Assembly: GCA_009693575.1 (NCBI GenBank)
Contig: SHWZ01000005.1
Span: 1-64,000 of the forward strand
Length of the DNA: 64,000 nucleotides
Reading direction: 5' to 3'
From: Flavobacteriaceae bacterium
GTDB taxonomy: Bacteria > Bacteroidota > Bacteroidia > UKL13-3
A program made the position numbers and the translations under genes. Below, piece after piece: positions 24,911 through 33,357 of this stretch. Within the stretch, counting starts at the first letter, position 1. Each line of letters starts with the position of its first letter. The notes under the pieces were generated by a model, which did not search any database, was not told the origin of the DNA, and worked only from the letters and a program-made list of their open reading frames with translations.

Positions 24911-25915
24911 ATGAAACGCAACCTCATACTACTTCTTCTACTTCTATTGGCTTCGGGAGGCTATTGGCTTTTCAGCAAAGGATATTTCTCAAGCAAAAAG
25001 CCAGAGTTAAGTGATTTTGCGGTAGCCGACTCCAATAGCATCACCAAGATATTTTTGGCCGACAGGCTAGGAAATACGGTGACCTTGGAGCGGAAAGATG
25101 AAGTGTGGATGGTAAATGGAAAATTTGAAGCCCACCGAGGATATTTGAAGCAATTGCTACAGACAGTAACCAAAGTGCAAGTGAAAAGCCCAGTGCCTAA
25201 AGAGCAATTTAACGGGGTGGTGAAGGACATAGCTGCCCAGCATGTTAAAGTAGAAATATACCAAGACAACGAATTAGAGAAGACCTACTATGTGGGCAAC
25301 AGTACCCTGGACCGAATGGGAACTTATATGCTCATGGACGGCAGCAGCTCTCCCTTTATATGTGAACTGACAGGGTTTGAGGGTTTTCTTACCCCTCGCT
25401 ACATAACCAACGAACTCACATGGCGAAACAAGTGCATTTTCAATGTGCCATTGGAAAAGGTGAATAGTGTTTCTCTTAACTATACTGACAGCCCCAGCTT
25501 AGGTTTCACACTTACATGGAGCGGCAATACTTTTCAGCTCAATGATGGCTTTGGCAAGGCAAATTCTTGGATTGTAGATACAGGTATGGTGCATTACTAT
25601 CGTGGTTTGTTTGCAGGTGTTTATGCCGAAGCTTTCGGCACTGTGGAGTCCAGTGAAAATGTAGATTCTATCAGGAAATCAAAGCCCTGGTGTCTCTTGA
25701 CAATTAAAAGCAACGAAAGGACTAGTTCCCTAGCAATCTATAAAAAGGGAGTAGACATACGTACCAAGATGCAGTACGATACCCAAGGCCGCCCTAATGG
25801 TTTCGATACAGAACGATACTATGCCTTCCTGAATGATGTCAATGAACCGATGCTAATTCAGGATTATGTGTTTGGAAACATACTGCGAAGGGCTAGAGAT
25901 TTTGTAAGGAAATAA
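24911..25915 (+). CDS. DUF4340 domain protein
   Basis: 334 residues from ATG at 24911 (MKRNLILLLLLLLASGGYW); an earlier in-frame start at 24857 would add 18 residues before the membrane segment and is unlikely. After the single N-terminal membrane helix comes a periplasmic DUF4340 region: SNSITKIFLADRLGNTVTLERKDEVWMVNG, then YYVGNSTLDRMGTYMLMDG. DUF4340 proteins often accompany GldG/GldF-like ABC-2 transporter genes in many phyla, and here the gene directly follows gldG. That supports a role beside the Gld transporter, which is inference. Function otherwise unknown. Confidence 0.8.
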   Translation: MKRNLILLLLLLLASGGYWLFSKGYFSSKKPELSDFAVADSNSITKIFLADRLGNTVTLERKDEVWMVNGKFEAHRGYLKQLLQTVTKVQVKSPVPKEQFNGVVKDIAAQHVKVEIYQDNELEKTYYVGNSTLDRMGTYMLMDGSSSPFICELTGFEGFLTPRYITNELTWRNKCIFNVPLEKVNSVSLNYTDSPSLGFTLTWSGNTFQLNDGFGKANSWIVDTGMVHYYRGLFAGVYAEAFGTVESSENVDSIRKSKPWCLLTIKSNERTSSLAIYKKGVDIRTKMQYDTQGRPNGFDTERYYAFLNDVNEPMLIQDYVFGNILRRARDFVRK

Positions 25916-25963
25916 ATATGCATTTTGTGTGTAAAAATCAGTTACGTGGATAATACAACTTCT

Positions 25964-25971
25964 TAACTTTG
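25964..25971 (+). promoter_or_regulatory. -7 box TAACTTTG upstream of the PurF-like gene
   Basis: Perfect TANNTTTG match ending 17 nt before the ATG at 25989. The -33 region (GTTACG near 25941) is a weak match. Confidence 0.4.
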
Positions 25972-25988
25972 CAGCCACAACATATCCT

Positions 25989-27878
25989 ATGAGCGACCCA
26001 ATAAAACATGAGTGTGGAATCGCACTCATACGCCTGCTTAAACCCCTTGATTATTATAGGCAGAAATATGGCTCATCGTTGTATGGCCTAAAAAAGCTGT
26101 ACCTGCTGATGGAAAAACAACGCAACCGCGGCCAGGACGGTGCAGGGGTAGCCACCATCAAACTTGATCCAGAGCCAGGAAGCCATTATATAAACCGTCA
26201 CCGCAGCTACGAAAGCAATGCGGTAACCGATATTTTTTCTGAGATTTATAGGCAGATGCCCACCGATCAAGCAAAACTTGCCGATTCAGATTGGTTGAAG
26301 CAAAACGTACCCTATATGGGTGAACTGCTGATGGGTCACCTTCGCTACGGCACACATGGAAGCAATAGTGTAGACAAATGCCACCCAATGATTCGGGACA
26401 ATAACTGGATGAGCAGAACATTGGTTCTTGCAGGTAATTTTAATCTTACTAATGTAGACGAGCTTTTCAATACTTTAGTAGAACTTGGGCAACATCCGAT
26501 AGAGAAAGGTGACACAGTTACAGTACTTGAGCGTATAGGCCATTTCTTGGATGAAGAAGTACAAGCAGAGTTTGAAGGATATAAAAGCAAGGGATTCGAC
26601 AACCCACAAATAACCCAATTGATAGCGGACGGTATTTCGGTAGAGAAAGTCCTGAAACGAGCAACTAAAAAATTTGATGGAGGCTATGCTATTGCAGGTA
26701 TGATTGGCCATGGAGACGGATTCGTGATGCGTGATCCCAACGGCATTCGCCCAGCATATTACTACCATAACGACGAGATAGCTGTGGTGGCTAGCGAACG
26801 CCCTGCTATACAAACGACATTCAATCTTCAATACGAAGATATTTTGGAAGTGCCGCCTGGGTCAGCTCTCATTATTCGCAAAGATGGAAGGATTTATGAA
26901 GCACAAATAAACCCAGTGGCAGAGAACAAAGCTTGTAGTTTTGAGCGGATTTATTTCAGCAGAGGCAACGATGCAGAAATATACAAGGAGCGAAAAATGC
27001 TTGGAAGATTGATTTCACCTATTGTGTTAAGTGCGGTCGACCACGACACGCAAAGCACCGTCTTCAGCTATATCCCTAACACTGCCGCCACCTCCTTTTA
27101 TGGTATGATAGACGGGGTGCTTTCTTATTTGGATGAATATAAGCGACAGGCTATAATGAACCTAGGGGGCAACATCACCGAAGAAAAGCTGACCGAAATA
27201 TTAAGCCTGAAACCACGAAGAGAAAAGATAGCTGTGAAGGACGTAAAGCTTCGCACTTTCATAAGTGATGATACAAGCCGTGATGACCTAGTAGCACATG
27301 TCTACGATGTCACCTATGGTATCATTCGCTCTGGCAAAGACAATTTGGTAGTAATTGACGATTCCATTGTGAGGGGAACCACTCTTAAAAACTCCATCAT
27401 TCGAATCCTTGACAGACTAAATCCCAAACGTATCATTATCGTTTCATCTGCTCCGCAAATCAGATACCCGGACTGCTATGGTATAGACATGAGCAGGTTG
27501 GGTGAATTTGTAGCATTTCAGGCCATGATAGCCTTGGTGAAGGAAAGTGGCCAAGAGGATTTGCTAAAAGAAACATATGACCGATGCAAGATGATGCTTA
27601 GCATTCCGAAAGAGAACAATGTAAATTTGGTAAAAGCCCTTTATGATCTATTTTCAGCGGATGAAATTACTCGAAGAATAGCTCAAATAATAACACCTGA
27701 TGATGTGAAAGCAGAAGTACAGGTTATTTATCAAACTATTGAAAATCTCCATATAGCTTGTCCTAAAAACCTCGGTGACTGGTATTTTTCTGGTAATTAC
27801 CCAACTCCAGGGGGAAATAAGGTTGTAAATAAAGCTTTCATCAACTTTATGGATGGTGTGCATGAAAGGTCGTATTAA
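25989..27878 (+). CDS. Amidophosphoribosyltransferase-like protein, long form
   Basis: 629 residues against about 470-510 for ordinary PurF. The N-terminal class II glutamine amidotransferase domain has its nucleophile-type Cys at residue 9 after a short leader (MSDPIKHECGIAL), and QRNRGQDGAGVAT, GHLRYGTHG and GNFNLTN follow. The phosphoribosyltransferase domain carries the PRPP loop LVVIDDSIVRGTTLKNS. Extra length lies in insertions around residues 60-110 and 190-215, and in a C-terminal extension. It should transfer ammonia from glutamine to PRPP, the first step of purine synthesis, and it shares the window with purH. Bacteroidota often have both a short PurF and a long one like this, so it may be a second paralogue; a specialised role is possible. 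Confidence 0.88.
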   Translation: MSDPIKHECGIALIRLLKPLDYYRQKYGSSLYGLKKLYLLMEKQRNRGQDGAGVATIKLDPEPGSHYINRHRSYESNAVTDIFSEIYRQMPTDQAKLADSDWLKQNVPYMGELLMGHLRYGTHGSNSVDKCHPMIRDNNWMSRTLVLAGNFNLTNVDELFNTLVELGQHPIEKGDTVTVLERIGHFLDEEVQAEFEGYKSKGFDNPQITQLIADGISVEKVLKRATKKFDGGYAIAGMIGHGDGFVMRDPNGIRPAYYYHNDEIAVVASERPAIQTTFNLQYEDILEVPPGSALIIRKDGRIYEAQINPVAENKACSFERIYFSRGNDAEIYKERKMLGRLISPIVLSAVDHDTQSTVFSYIPNTAATSFYGMIDGVLSYLDEYKRQAIMNLGGNITEEKLTEILSLKPRREKIAVKDVKLRTFISDDTSRDDLVAHVYDVTYGIIRSGKDNLVVIDDSIVRGTTLKNSIIRILDRLNPKRIIIVSSAPQIRYPDCYGIDMSRLGEFVAFQAMIALVKESGQEDLLKETYDRCKMMLSIPKENNVNLVKALYDLFSADEITRRIAQIITPDDVKAEVQVIYQTIENLHIACPKNLGDWYFSGNYPTPGGNKVVNKAFINFMDGVHERSY

Positions 27879-27988
27879 TTCTGTTTGCCAGAATCAATAT
27901 TAAAAGAATATTAATCATTGTGTTACGTGCAATAAATGGAATTGCACTTTGCAAATTCCTGCCAAACCTTACATGAGGTCTGATTTAA

Positions 27989-28021
27989 TTTGGGAAGTGT
28001 TTGGGAAGACATCTACTTTTG
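27989..28021 (+). promoter_or_regulatory. Bacteroidota-type promoter of the two-gene secreted unit
   Basis: TTTG at 27989-27992, 21-nt spacer, TACTTTTG at 28014-28021: both elements match the consensus. Transcription would start about 25 nt before the ATG at 28047. It is the best -33/-7 pair in the window. Confidence 0.6.
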
Positions 28022-28046
28022 AAGTTCAAAGTAAGAAAAAACAACT

Positions 28047-29642
28047 ATGAGACACATGAATAAAAAGCTACAAAAAAATCTTTATACAATAGTTTTTGTG
28101 TGTGTCAGCCTCGGGGCATTTGCTCAAGGTCAACAAGCAGACAAATACTTATACGTGAGCAAGCAGACTGGTGAGTTTTGCCAGTTTCAAGGCGGTCAGG
28201 GTAAAACTACTGATAAGTATGAGCATGGTGGAGTAACCAATGTGGTTGTGGATGGCCCCATCCAATATCAGGTGAACCCTGCCGACATGACCATAGGCAT
28301 TAACCAAACCAAGAACTGGCAAGGTAAAGTGTGGCCAATCTTGGCACAATGCCCTGCTCCAGGTAACTCTGTGTGGTCAAAGCTAATAGCCCACTACGAT
28401 GTGACCTATAGCCGCCCTCAAGGGGTTGGTATGGGTGGCAATGTGCAATCTACCTACGAATGTGGTGCAGGTTCTATTGACGATGGCTGTGCATTTCACG
28501 GCCCTGCTGGTGGCACCCACGAAATAATAAATAAGATTGGTACTGAAGAACAGCCTTTCGAGGTGTTCAGTATCAACTGTGTTATTCCTGCGGCATTCAC
28601 TTGCCAAAATGGAACAGCTACTCTTCATGCTGACATTTACCCTGGAAACGGTGGCGATGTTACTTGGCAGACTCCTTTTGGGCAGTTGCAAGGAAATGAC
28701 ATCACTGTGAACCTCCCCGCCAATTTTAACAATATACCTGTAACTGCTACTTATACTGTATGTGGTTGCAGTTACACAGCCCAAGGCGTTATTCGTCCTA
28801 ATAATTTTACTGGCTTTGGTCTACCTTGCTGCGTTAGCGGTACACAAGTTGTGGCCAATATAGCTGTTCTTCAGTTCGATGGCCCGTGTTGGCCTCCAGT
28901 AGTCTTCAGCCAAGCGGCTGTAGCCCCAATGCCCGACATGATGACTGCCGCACACACGGTTACGGCAATTTCGAATGGAGTGCCTTTTGTGGCTTCGACT
29001 GTGGCAGTTGCCGAAAACAATACTTGGACATACACCCCACTTGCAGTTGACTTTACCAAACTGGGCAAAATAGTAGAGACTATTGCCGATGCTGTGAAAA
29101 GCGTATCCGGCTCCCCATTTAGCCCAAGTGTAAATGTTACTGGTCAAATAAACATAGGCTCTGGAAAAATTTGTTGCCCAGGATTACCGAATTGCGTTCA
29201 AAACGCTGACAAAATTGAAGGACAAGTAGGTGTGGGAGCTTCTTTAAGTTGCCGATTCCCAGTATACGGAATACCTTATGTAGCCTCACTCGATGCTTTG
29301 CTTGATGTGGGGGTAAATGCTTCAGTAGGAGCAAATATAACAACTACTTGTACGGACCCTAAGGCTTGTATTACAGGAGCTGCTTCACTCACTCTTGGCC
29401 TTGGCCTTGGCCTGTCGCTAGCTGGTGGACTTGTAACCGCCGACCTGCGTGCAGTAGTCGAAGGTGCAGGGGTTGAACTCCAATATTGTTTTTTACCTGC
29501 ACCTGCTACAGCAGCCTATACAGTAACCCTTGGCAAGATAAAAATTGTTGGGTCAGTTACTACGCTAGAAATATTCAACTACTCGGTAGAGTATGTATTG
29601 TTTGAAGGCTGGCAGTCGGGCCCGCATCCAATCAATCTTTAA
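28047..29642 (+). CDS. Secreted cysteine-rich protein of unknown function
   Basis: 531 residues. Signal peptide near residues 4-28 (NLYTIVFVCVSLGAFAQGQQ). Starts are possible at 28047 or at the second ATG at 28056. The mature protein has about 20 Cys, many paired in short motifs (YTVCGCSY, LPCCVSG, KICCPGLPNC, TTCTDPKAC), which suggests disulfide bonding outside the cytoplasm. An Ig-like segment (NGTATLHADIYPGNGGDVTW) lies near residue 190. Around residue 425 there is a low-complexity GASLTLGLGLGLSLAGG stretch that is hydrophobic enough for membrane contact. No family recognised. It is the first gene of a two-gene unit with a strong promoter upstream. Confidence 0.65.
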   Translation: MRHMNKKLQKNLYTIVFVCVSLGAFAQGQQADKYLYVSKQTGEFCQFQGGQGKTTDKYEHGGVTNVVVDGPIQYQVNPADMTIGINQTKNWQGKVWPILAQCPAPGNSVWSKLIAHYDVTYSRPQGVGMGGNVQSTYECGAGSIDDGCAFHGPAGGTHEIINKIGTEEQPFEVFSINCVIPAAFTCQNGTATLHADIYPGNGGDVTWQTPFGQLQGNDITVNLPANFNNIPVTATYTVCGCSYTAQGVIRPNNFTGFGLPCCVSGTQVVANIAVLQFDGPCWPPVVFSQAAVAPMPDMMTAAHTVTAISNGVPFVASTVAVAENNTWTYTPLAVDFTKLGKIVETIADAVKSVSGSPFSPSVNVTGQINIGSGKICCPGLPNCVQNADKIEGQVGVGASLSCRFPVYGIPYVASLDALLDVGVNASVGANITTTCTDPKACITGAASLTLGLGLGLSLAGGLVTADLRAVVEGAGVELQYCFLPAPATAAYTVTLGKIKIVGSVTTLEIFNYSVEYVLFEGWQSGPHPINL

Positions 29643-29664
29643 TTTTTCAAGACCCATTGAAGTC

Positions 29665-30588
29665 ATGAAAAATATCATTCTAGCAAGTTTGATGGTGAAT
29701 ACATTCATCGCCGTCTCAGCAGAAGACCGCATCCCCAAGTTTGAGGTTGCTCCGGTTGAAGTAGCTTTTTCTGCCACATTCACTGGAATACAGCCTGATG
29801 CCTCGCACAAGTCAGGCGACAACCTTATTTACAAATTCACCGGCCAAGTGTTTGGCCCTGGAATGGACGGACAACTACAACTCGAAGGTTTCAGCGGCAA
29901 AACAGACCGCAAGACACCTTGGGAAACACTCACCGAACTGGTGAACGCATACAAAAGGAAAGACTACGAAAAGATAATGTCCTTATATAGCAAAGTCAGC
30001 CGCGATGATTTGGATGCTATGCTGGCTGGCGACATGAAAGACAAATACCTGAACCATATAGGCAAAATACAGTCAGCACAGATTATTGCTGGATTTGAAT
30101 ACAAAGGTGGTTTCTTGGTAATATACCAAGCCAAGGGAATAGGCATGAGCACCTGCTACATGACCCAAAGCAAAAAGAAGTTTCTGATTACTGCTTTCAA
30201 AGACGATGGCCCTGAGTCTTGGAACCTGTCACTATATTTCAAGTTCAAGCCTGAGCCAATGAAGCAACCTGAATTGATTACCAAAATGGATAGCTTTGAA
30301 GTATCAGACAGCAAAAGCTTTTCGTTCCGCCTGAGCAAGCCCGGCAATTGGCTGGTGGTGTTCAAAGACAAAGTAGGCGAAGGCACTCTTTATAATGCCC
30401 AAGATGGTAGCAACGGCGATGTAAACAAAGAAGAAGGTGTAATGGATGTGGAGTTCAACAGCCGCAAGGTTTCGTCAAACAAAGACTACACACTCTACGC
30501 GGTGGAAACAAACTACCCCGTAACCATGGTGACCGAAACATTGATAAAAAATGCCATGAGGTTTGGCTTCAGGGTTTACAAGAAATAA
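29665..30588 (+). CDS. Secreted protein of unknown function, partner of the preceding gene
   Basis: 307 residues from ATG at 29665 (MKNIILASLMVNTFIAVSAE, signal peptide). The frame is open further upstream but overlaps the previous gene, so the 29665 start is preferred. The body contains KTPWETLTELVNAYKRKDYEKIMSLY, which resembles the small alpha+beta domains of DUF-type secreted proteins, followed by beta-rich sequence. No catalytic motif seen. It starts 22 nt after the previous stop and is followed 17 nt after its own stop by a terminator, so the two genes form a closed transcription unit. A physical partnership is inference. Confidence 0.6.
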   Translation: MKNIILASLMVNTFIAVSAEDRIPKFEVAPVEVAFSATFTGIQPDASHKSGDNLIYKFTGQVFGPGMDGQLQLEGFSGKTDRKTPWETLTELVNAYKRKDYEKIMSLYSKVSRDDLDAMLAGDMKDKYLNHIGKIQSAQIIAGFEYKGGFLVIYQAKGIGMSTCYMTQSKKKFLITAFKDDGPESWNLSLYFKFKPEPMKQPELITKMDSFEVSDSKSFSFRLSKPGNWLVVFKDKVGEGTLYNAQDGSNGDVNKEEGVMDVEFNSRKVSSNKDYTLYAVETNYPVTMVTETLIKNAMRFGFRVYKK

Positions 30589-30604
30589 CCATAGATAACT
30601 TGAC

Positions 30605-30635
30605 GAAAAGGCCGCTTACTTTGGGCGGCTTTTTT
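30605..30635 (+). terminator. Terminator of the 28047-30588 unit
   Basis: GCCGC at 30611-30615 and GCGGC at 30625-30629 form a GC-rich stem followed by six T at 30630-30635. A-rich sequence upstream may let it also work for the convergent subtilase gene. Confidence 0.7.
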
Positions 30636-30641
30636 AGTGTA

Positions 30642-32255
30642 TCAATGTTGAACTACTAACTTAATTGGTCTACTTAAGCCGATTTGCAACACATAAATTC
30701 CCGCAGCTAAATCTGCAATACGAAGGAGATTAATCCCTGCATGTAGCTGCTGATTTAATAGTGCTTTACCACTAATGTCAATTATGTTGGCAACGGCGAT
30801 ATTCGTTATTTCTATTGAAATTACATCAGTCGCCGGATTTGGAAAAACGTTTAATTGCCTTGAGGCAACTTCTGCCACACCAATAGTACAGTTCATATCA
30901 TTCAAGTATTTCAACGGCTTGTAGGCATTCAGTCGGCCACCGCTTTTGGTGATGGTGGCAAGGGCAGTATTTGAGTCTGTATTGTTGAGCAGGATGCTGA
31001 TAAGATCGGAAGCTATGGAGTCAGGCTTTTGGTTGTATAAGTGCAAATACTTGGGGCAAGCTGCCGAAAACATCAAACCCACCACCCCTGCTACTTGCGG
31101 ACTGGCAAAGGAAGTGCCGCCGTCTTCGGTATATCCGTTGGAGGTGGTGGTGCAGAGTATATCTACTCCAGGAGCTGCAATATCCACTGCGTTTTTGCCG
31201 TAGCCACAGCCATTAACCTTTTTGTCGTCACGGTCGGTACTTGTCACCATTATCAAAAACTTGCTGGAGCAACTTGTTGGAATATCAAAGCTGGTGTCAA
31301 TATTTTGAGAGAAGTTGGAAGTGCTTGCCACCGAAATTATCCCCGCCTTGCCCAGCGAATCATACATTCTGCACCAAATAGGGAAATCAGCAGGCATGCC
31401 AAAATCAACCCCAAAGGAGGAGTTGACACAGACCACAAAAGCCCCCTTTTGTCCGTTGCTGTTGTTATACATCCTTCTCATTTTCAGGATATATGCATAA
31501 CTCTCCACCACACTGCTTTCTACATTGGTGAAGCAGGCCACAGGCAGCATCTTTATGTTCCAGTTCACACCCGAAATGCCAATCTTATTATTACCCGTTG
31601 CCCCAATAATACCCATCACTTGTGTGCCGTGGGGAAGTGGGAGAATATTGTCGTTGCCATTGGGAACATCCAGCCCACGATAGTCGTCTTTGTAGCCATT
31701 GCCGTCATCATCGAGGTTGTTGCCGGGTATTTCATTGCGGTTCACAAAAAGGTTGGCCACCAAGTCGGGGTGGTTCAAATCCATGCCGCCATCCACCATG
31801 GCTACCACAATGGTATCTCCATTTTTAGTGACCCCGCCTGTGCTAATGTCCCATGCTTTAGTAACGGCAATATCCGCCCCGGCAGTGCCACCATTTTGAC
31901 CCGTATTCAGCAAACCGTATTGTTGGGCAAACAAGCTGTCGTTGGGTGTTTTGCTTCGCAATGTCACGCGGTGGTTTAGCTGCACTGCATCTACTTCGGG
32001 CAAGGTGTTCATTGCATCCAAGGCTTGCTCATCCGTATATTTTTTTGCATCATATTGCAGCAACCACAGCCCCATCTCCATCGAAATCTTTTGCTTTACT
32101 TGGATGCCATCCGGCAAATGCGTGACAAGGGATTCAAAGTCATCAGCTTGTTTCAGGGCTACTATTAGTTCCCCGGCAACAGCATTGGTTTGTGCCGAAA
32201 CACTCAACCGAAGAAGGCAGGAGAAAAGCAGAGGTGCTATTGTCAAACGGAGCAT
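30642..32255 (-). CDS. Subtilisin-like serine protease with T9SS sorting domain
   Basis: 537 residues from the ATG at 32255 (signal peptide MLRLTIAPLLFSCLLRLSVSAQ); an alternative start at 32288 adds 11 residues. A propeptide-like segment (GELIVALK ... LPEVDAVQLNHRV) precedes an S8 catalytic domain. The triad is visible as Asp155 in AMVDGGMDLNHPD, His209 in PLPHGTQVMG and Ser382 in GGTSFASPQVAG, with Asn278 in CVNSSFG for the oxyanion hole. The last 70 residues (LNVFPNPATDVISIEI ... GIYVLQI) are a T9SS type A sorting domain. It is therefore a cell-surface or released endoprotease. It converges on the two-gene secreted unit. Confidence 0.93.
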   Translation of the reverse strand: MLRLTIAPLLFSCLLRLSVSAQTNAVAGELIVALKQADDFESLVTHLPDGIQVKQKISMEMGLWLLQYDAKKYTDEQALDAMNTLPEVDAVQLNHRVTLRSKTPNDSLFAQQYGLLNTGQNGGTAGADIAVTKAWDISTGGVTKNGDTIVVAMVDGGMDLNHPDLVANLFVNRNEIPGNNLDDDGNGYKDDYRGLDVPNGNDNILPLPHGTQVMGIIGATGNNKIGISGVNWNIKMLPVACFTNVESSVVESYAYILKMRRMYNNSNGQKGAFVVCVNSSFGVDFGMPADFPIWCRMYDSLGKAGIISVASTSNFSQNIDTSFDIPTSCSSKFLIMVTSTDRDDKKVNGCGYGKNAVDIAAPGVDILCTTTSNGYTEDGGTSFASPQVAGVVGLMFSAACPKYLHLYNQKPDSIASDLISILLNNTDSNTALATITKSGGRLNAYKPLKYLNDMNCTIGVAEVASRQLNVFPNPATDVISIEITNIAVANIIDISGKALLNQQLHAGINLLRIADLAAGIYVLQIGLSRPIKLVVQH

Positions 32256-32297
32256 AGTCGAAGTATTTTTTGTAGTAGTTAAATGCAATAAAGACCT

Positions 32298-32714
32298 TTA
32301 GGGTTGCACCAACTTTGGCACTAGGTCGAACGATTTTTTGCCATGTTTCATCTTCAAGGTATAATAGAAATCCAAGTTGGTTGACAGTAGAAAGGTGTCG
32401 CACCGTGTGCTGTCTTGCCGCTTGTAAAGCACAGCCTGGCAAGGTGGTTCGCCATCCAGCCACATCCGGCCATACACTTTCGATTGAGTGATATTTCCGC
32501 TGCTATCAATATGTATGTTCACTGGGTTTTTGCGATTGCTACCTGTGTAAAACAAGTCGAAATCGCCAGCTAAAAGAAAAGGTTTTGCCGTATCAATAGG
32601 TAGGGTAGAGTTGTCTTTTGTAGGCTTGATTGAAGCTTTAGGTATCATTTTTTTATCCTGCCCAGATTGGCCACTGCCAAACAATACTATTGTGCAATAA
32701 ATCCATTTTTTCAC
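32298..32714 (-). CDS. Small secreted protein of unknown function
   Basis: 138 residues. The start is GTG at 32714, reading [19 protein letters not shown], a short hydrophobic leader. A perfect -7 box TACTTTTG at 32719-32726 (minus strand) ends 4 nt before the GTG, which predicts a leaderless mRNA and supports this start. The mature part is beta-rich ([24 protein letters not shown]) with two Cys near residues 91 and 104. No family recognised. It is divergent from thymidine kinase, with the two -7 boxes only 10 nt apart. Confidence 0.6.
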   Translation of the reverse strand: MKKWIYCTIVLFGSGQSGQDKKMIPKASIKPTKDNSTLPIDTAKPFLLAGDFDLFYTGSNRKNPVNIHIDSSGNITQSKVYGRMWLDGEPPCQAVLYKRQDSTRCDTFLLSTNLDFYYTLKMKHGKKSFDLVPKLVQP

Positions 32715-32718
32715 TGGG

Positions 32719-32744
32719 CAAAAGTAAAGTGGCTTCTACATTTG
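32719..32744. promoter_or_regulatory. Back-to-back -7 boxes between the small protein and tdk
   Basis: TACTTTTG on minus (32719-32726) and TACATTTG on plus (32737-32744) are separated by 10 nt. They end 4 nt before the GTG at 32714 and 5 nt before the ATG at 32750 respectively. Two opposing polymerases would overlap here, so the genes may be mutually exclusive at initiation. Good -33 boxes are not evident. Confidence 0.45.
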
Positions 32745-32749
32745 CCGCA

Positions 32750-33349
32750 ATGTTTATAGAACCACGCCGTAGTAAAGCCCATCGTGGATGGATAGAGGTA
32801 GTATGCGGAAGTATGTTTTCGGGAAAGACTGAAGAACTCATTCGCCGTTTGAAACGAGCCAAGATTGCCAACCAAAAAGTTGAAATTTTCAAGCCTGCCA
32901 TCGATGTTCGTTACGATGAAAAGAAAGTAGTAAGCCACGACCAAAATTCTATCATGAGCACCCCAGTAGCCAACAGCCTCGAAATTTTACCACTGATAAA
33001 CAACATGGAAGTAGTAGGCATTGACGAAGCCCAGTTTTTCGATGAAGACCTGCCAGCAGTATGCGAAGCCATAGCCAACCGTGGCATCCGTGTCATAATT
33101 GCAGGTCTGGATATGGATTATTTGGGCAAACCATTTGGCCCCATGTCAGCATTGATGAGCATTGCTGAATATGTGACTAAGGTACATGCTATTTGCATGG
33201 TATGCGGTGATATTGCATCACACTCCTACCGCCACCACAAAGGCGACATATTGGTGATGCTTGGCGAACAAGATGTATATGAGCCTCGATGCAGGCAGTG
33301 TTTCGAAGAAGGCATGGTTAAAGAAAATCCTACCCTTTTCCCTGATTGA
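32750..33349 (+). CDS. tdk: Thymidine kinase (type II)
   Basis: 199 residues from the ATG at 32750; a longer in-frame start at 32690 would include the promoter box and is rejected. Features are the P-loop GSMFSGKT at 20-27, DEAQFF at 92-97 with catalytic-type Glu93, and a zinc site with Cys149, Cys152, Cys181 and Cys184 (CMVCG and CRQCF). It phosphorylates thymidine for salvage into dTMP. The -7 box TACATTTG ends only 5 nt before the ATG. It is convergent with the acyltransferase gene, 8 nt apart. Confidence 0.96.
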   Translation: MFIEPRRSKAHRGWIEVVCGSMFSGKTEELIRRLKRAKIANQKVEIFKPAIDVRYDEKKVVSHDQNSIMSTPVANSLEILPLINNMEVVGIDEAQFFDEDLPAVCEAIANRGIRVIIAGLDMDYLGKPFGPMSALMSIAEYVTKVHAICMVCGDIASHSYRHHKGDILVMLGEQDVYEPRCRQCFEEGMVKENPTLFPD

Positions 33350-33357
33350 TGCCTCTA

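Noticed and set aside
31041..31979. 312-codon open frame on plus strand
   Set aside because: Antisense to the subtilase with intact catalytic triad; His/Ile-rich composition with no domain. Shadow frame.
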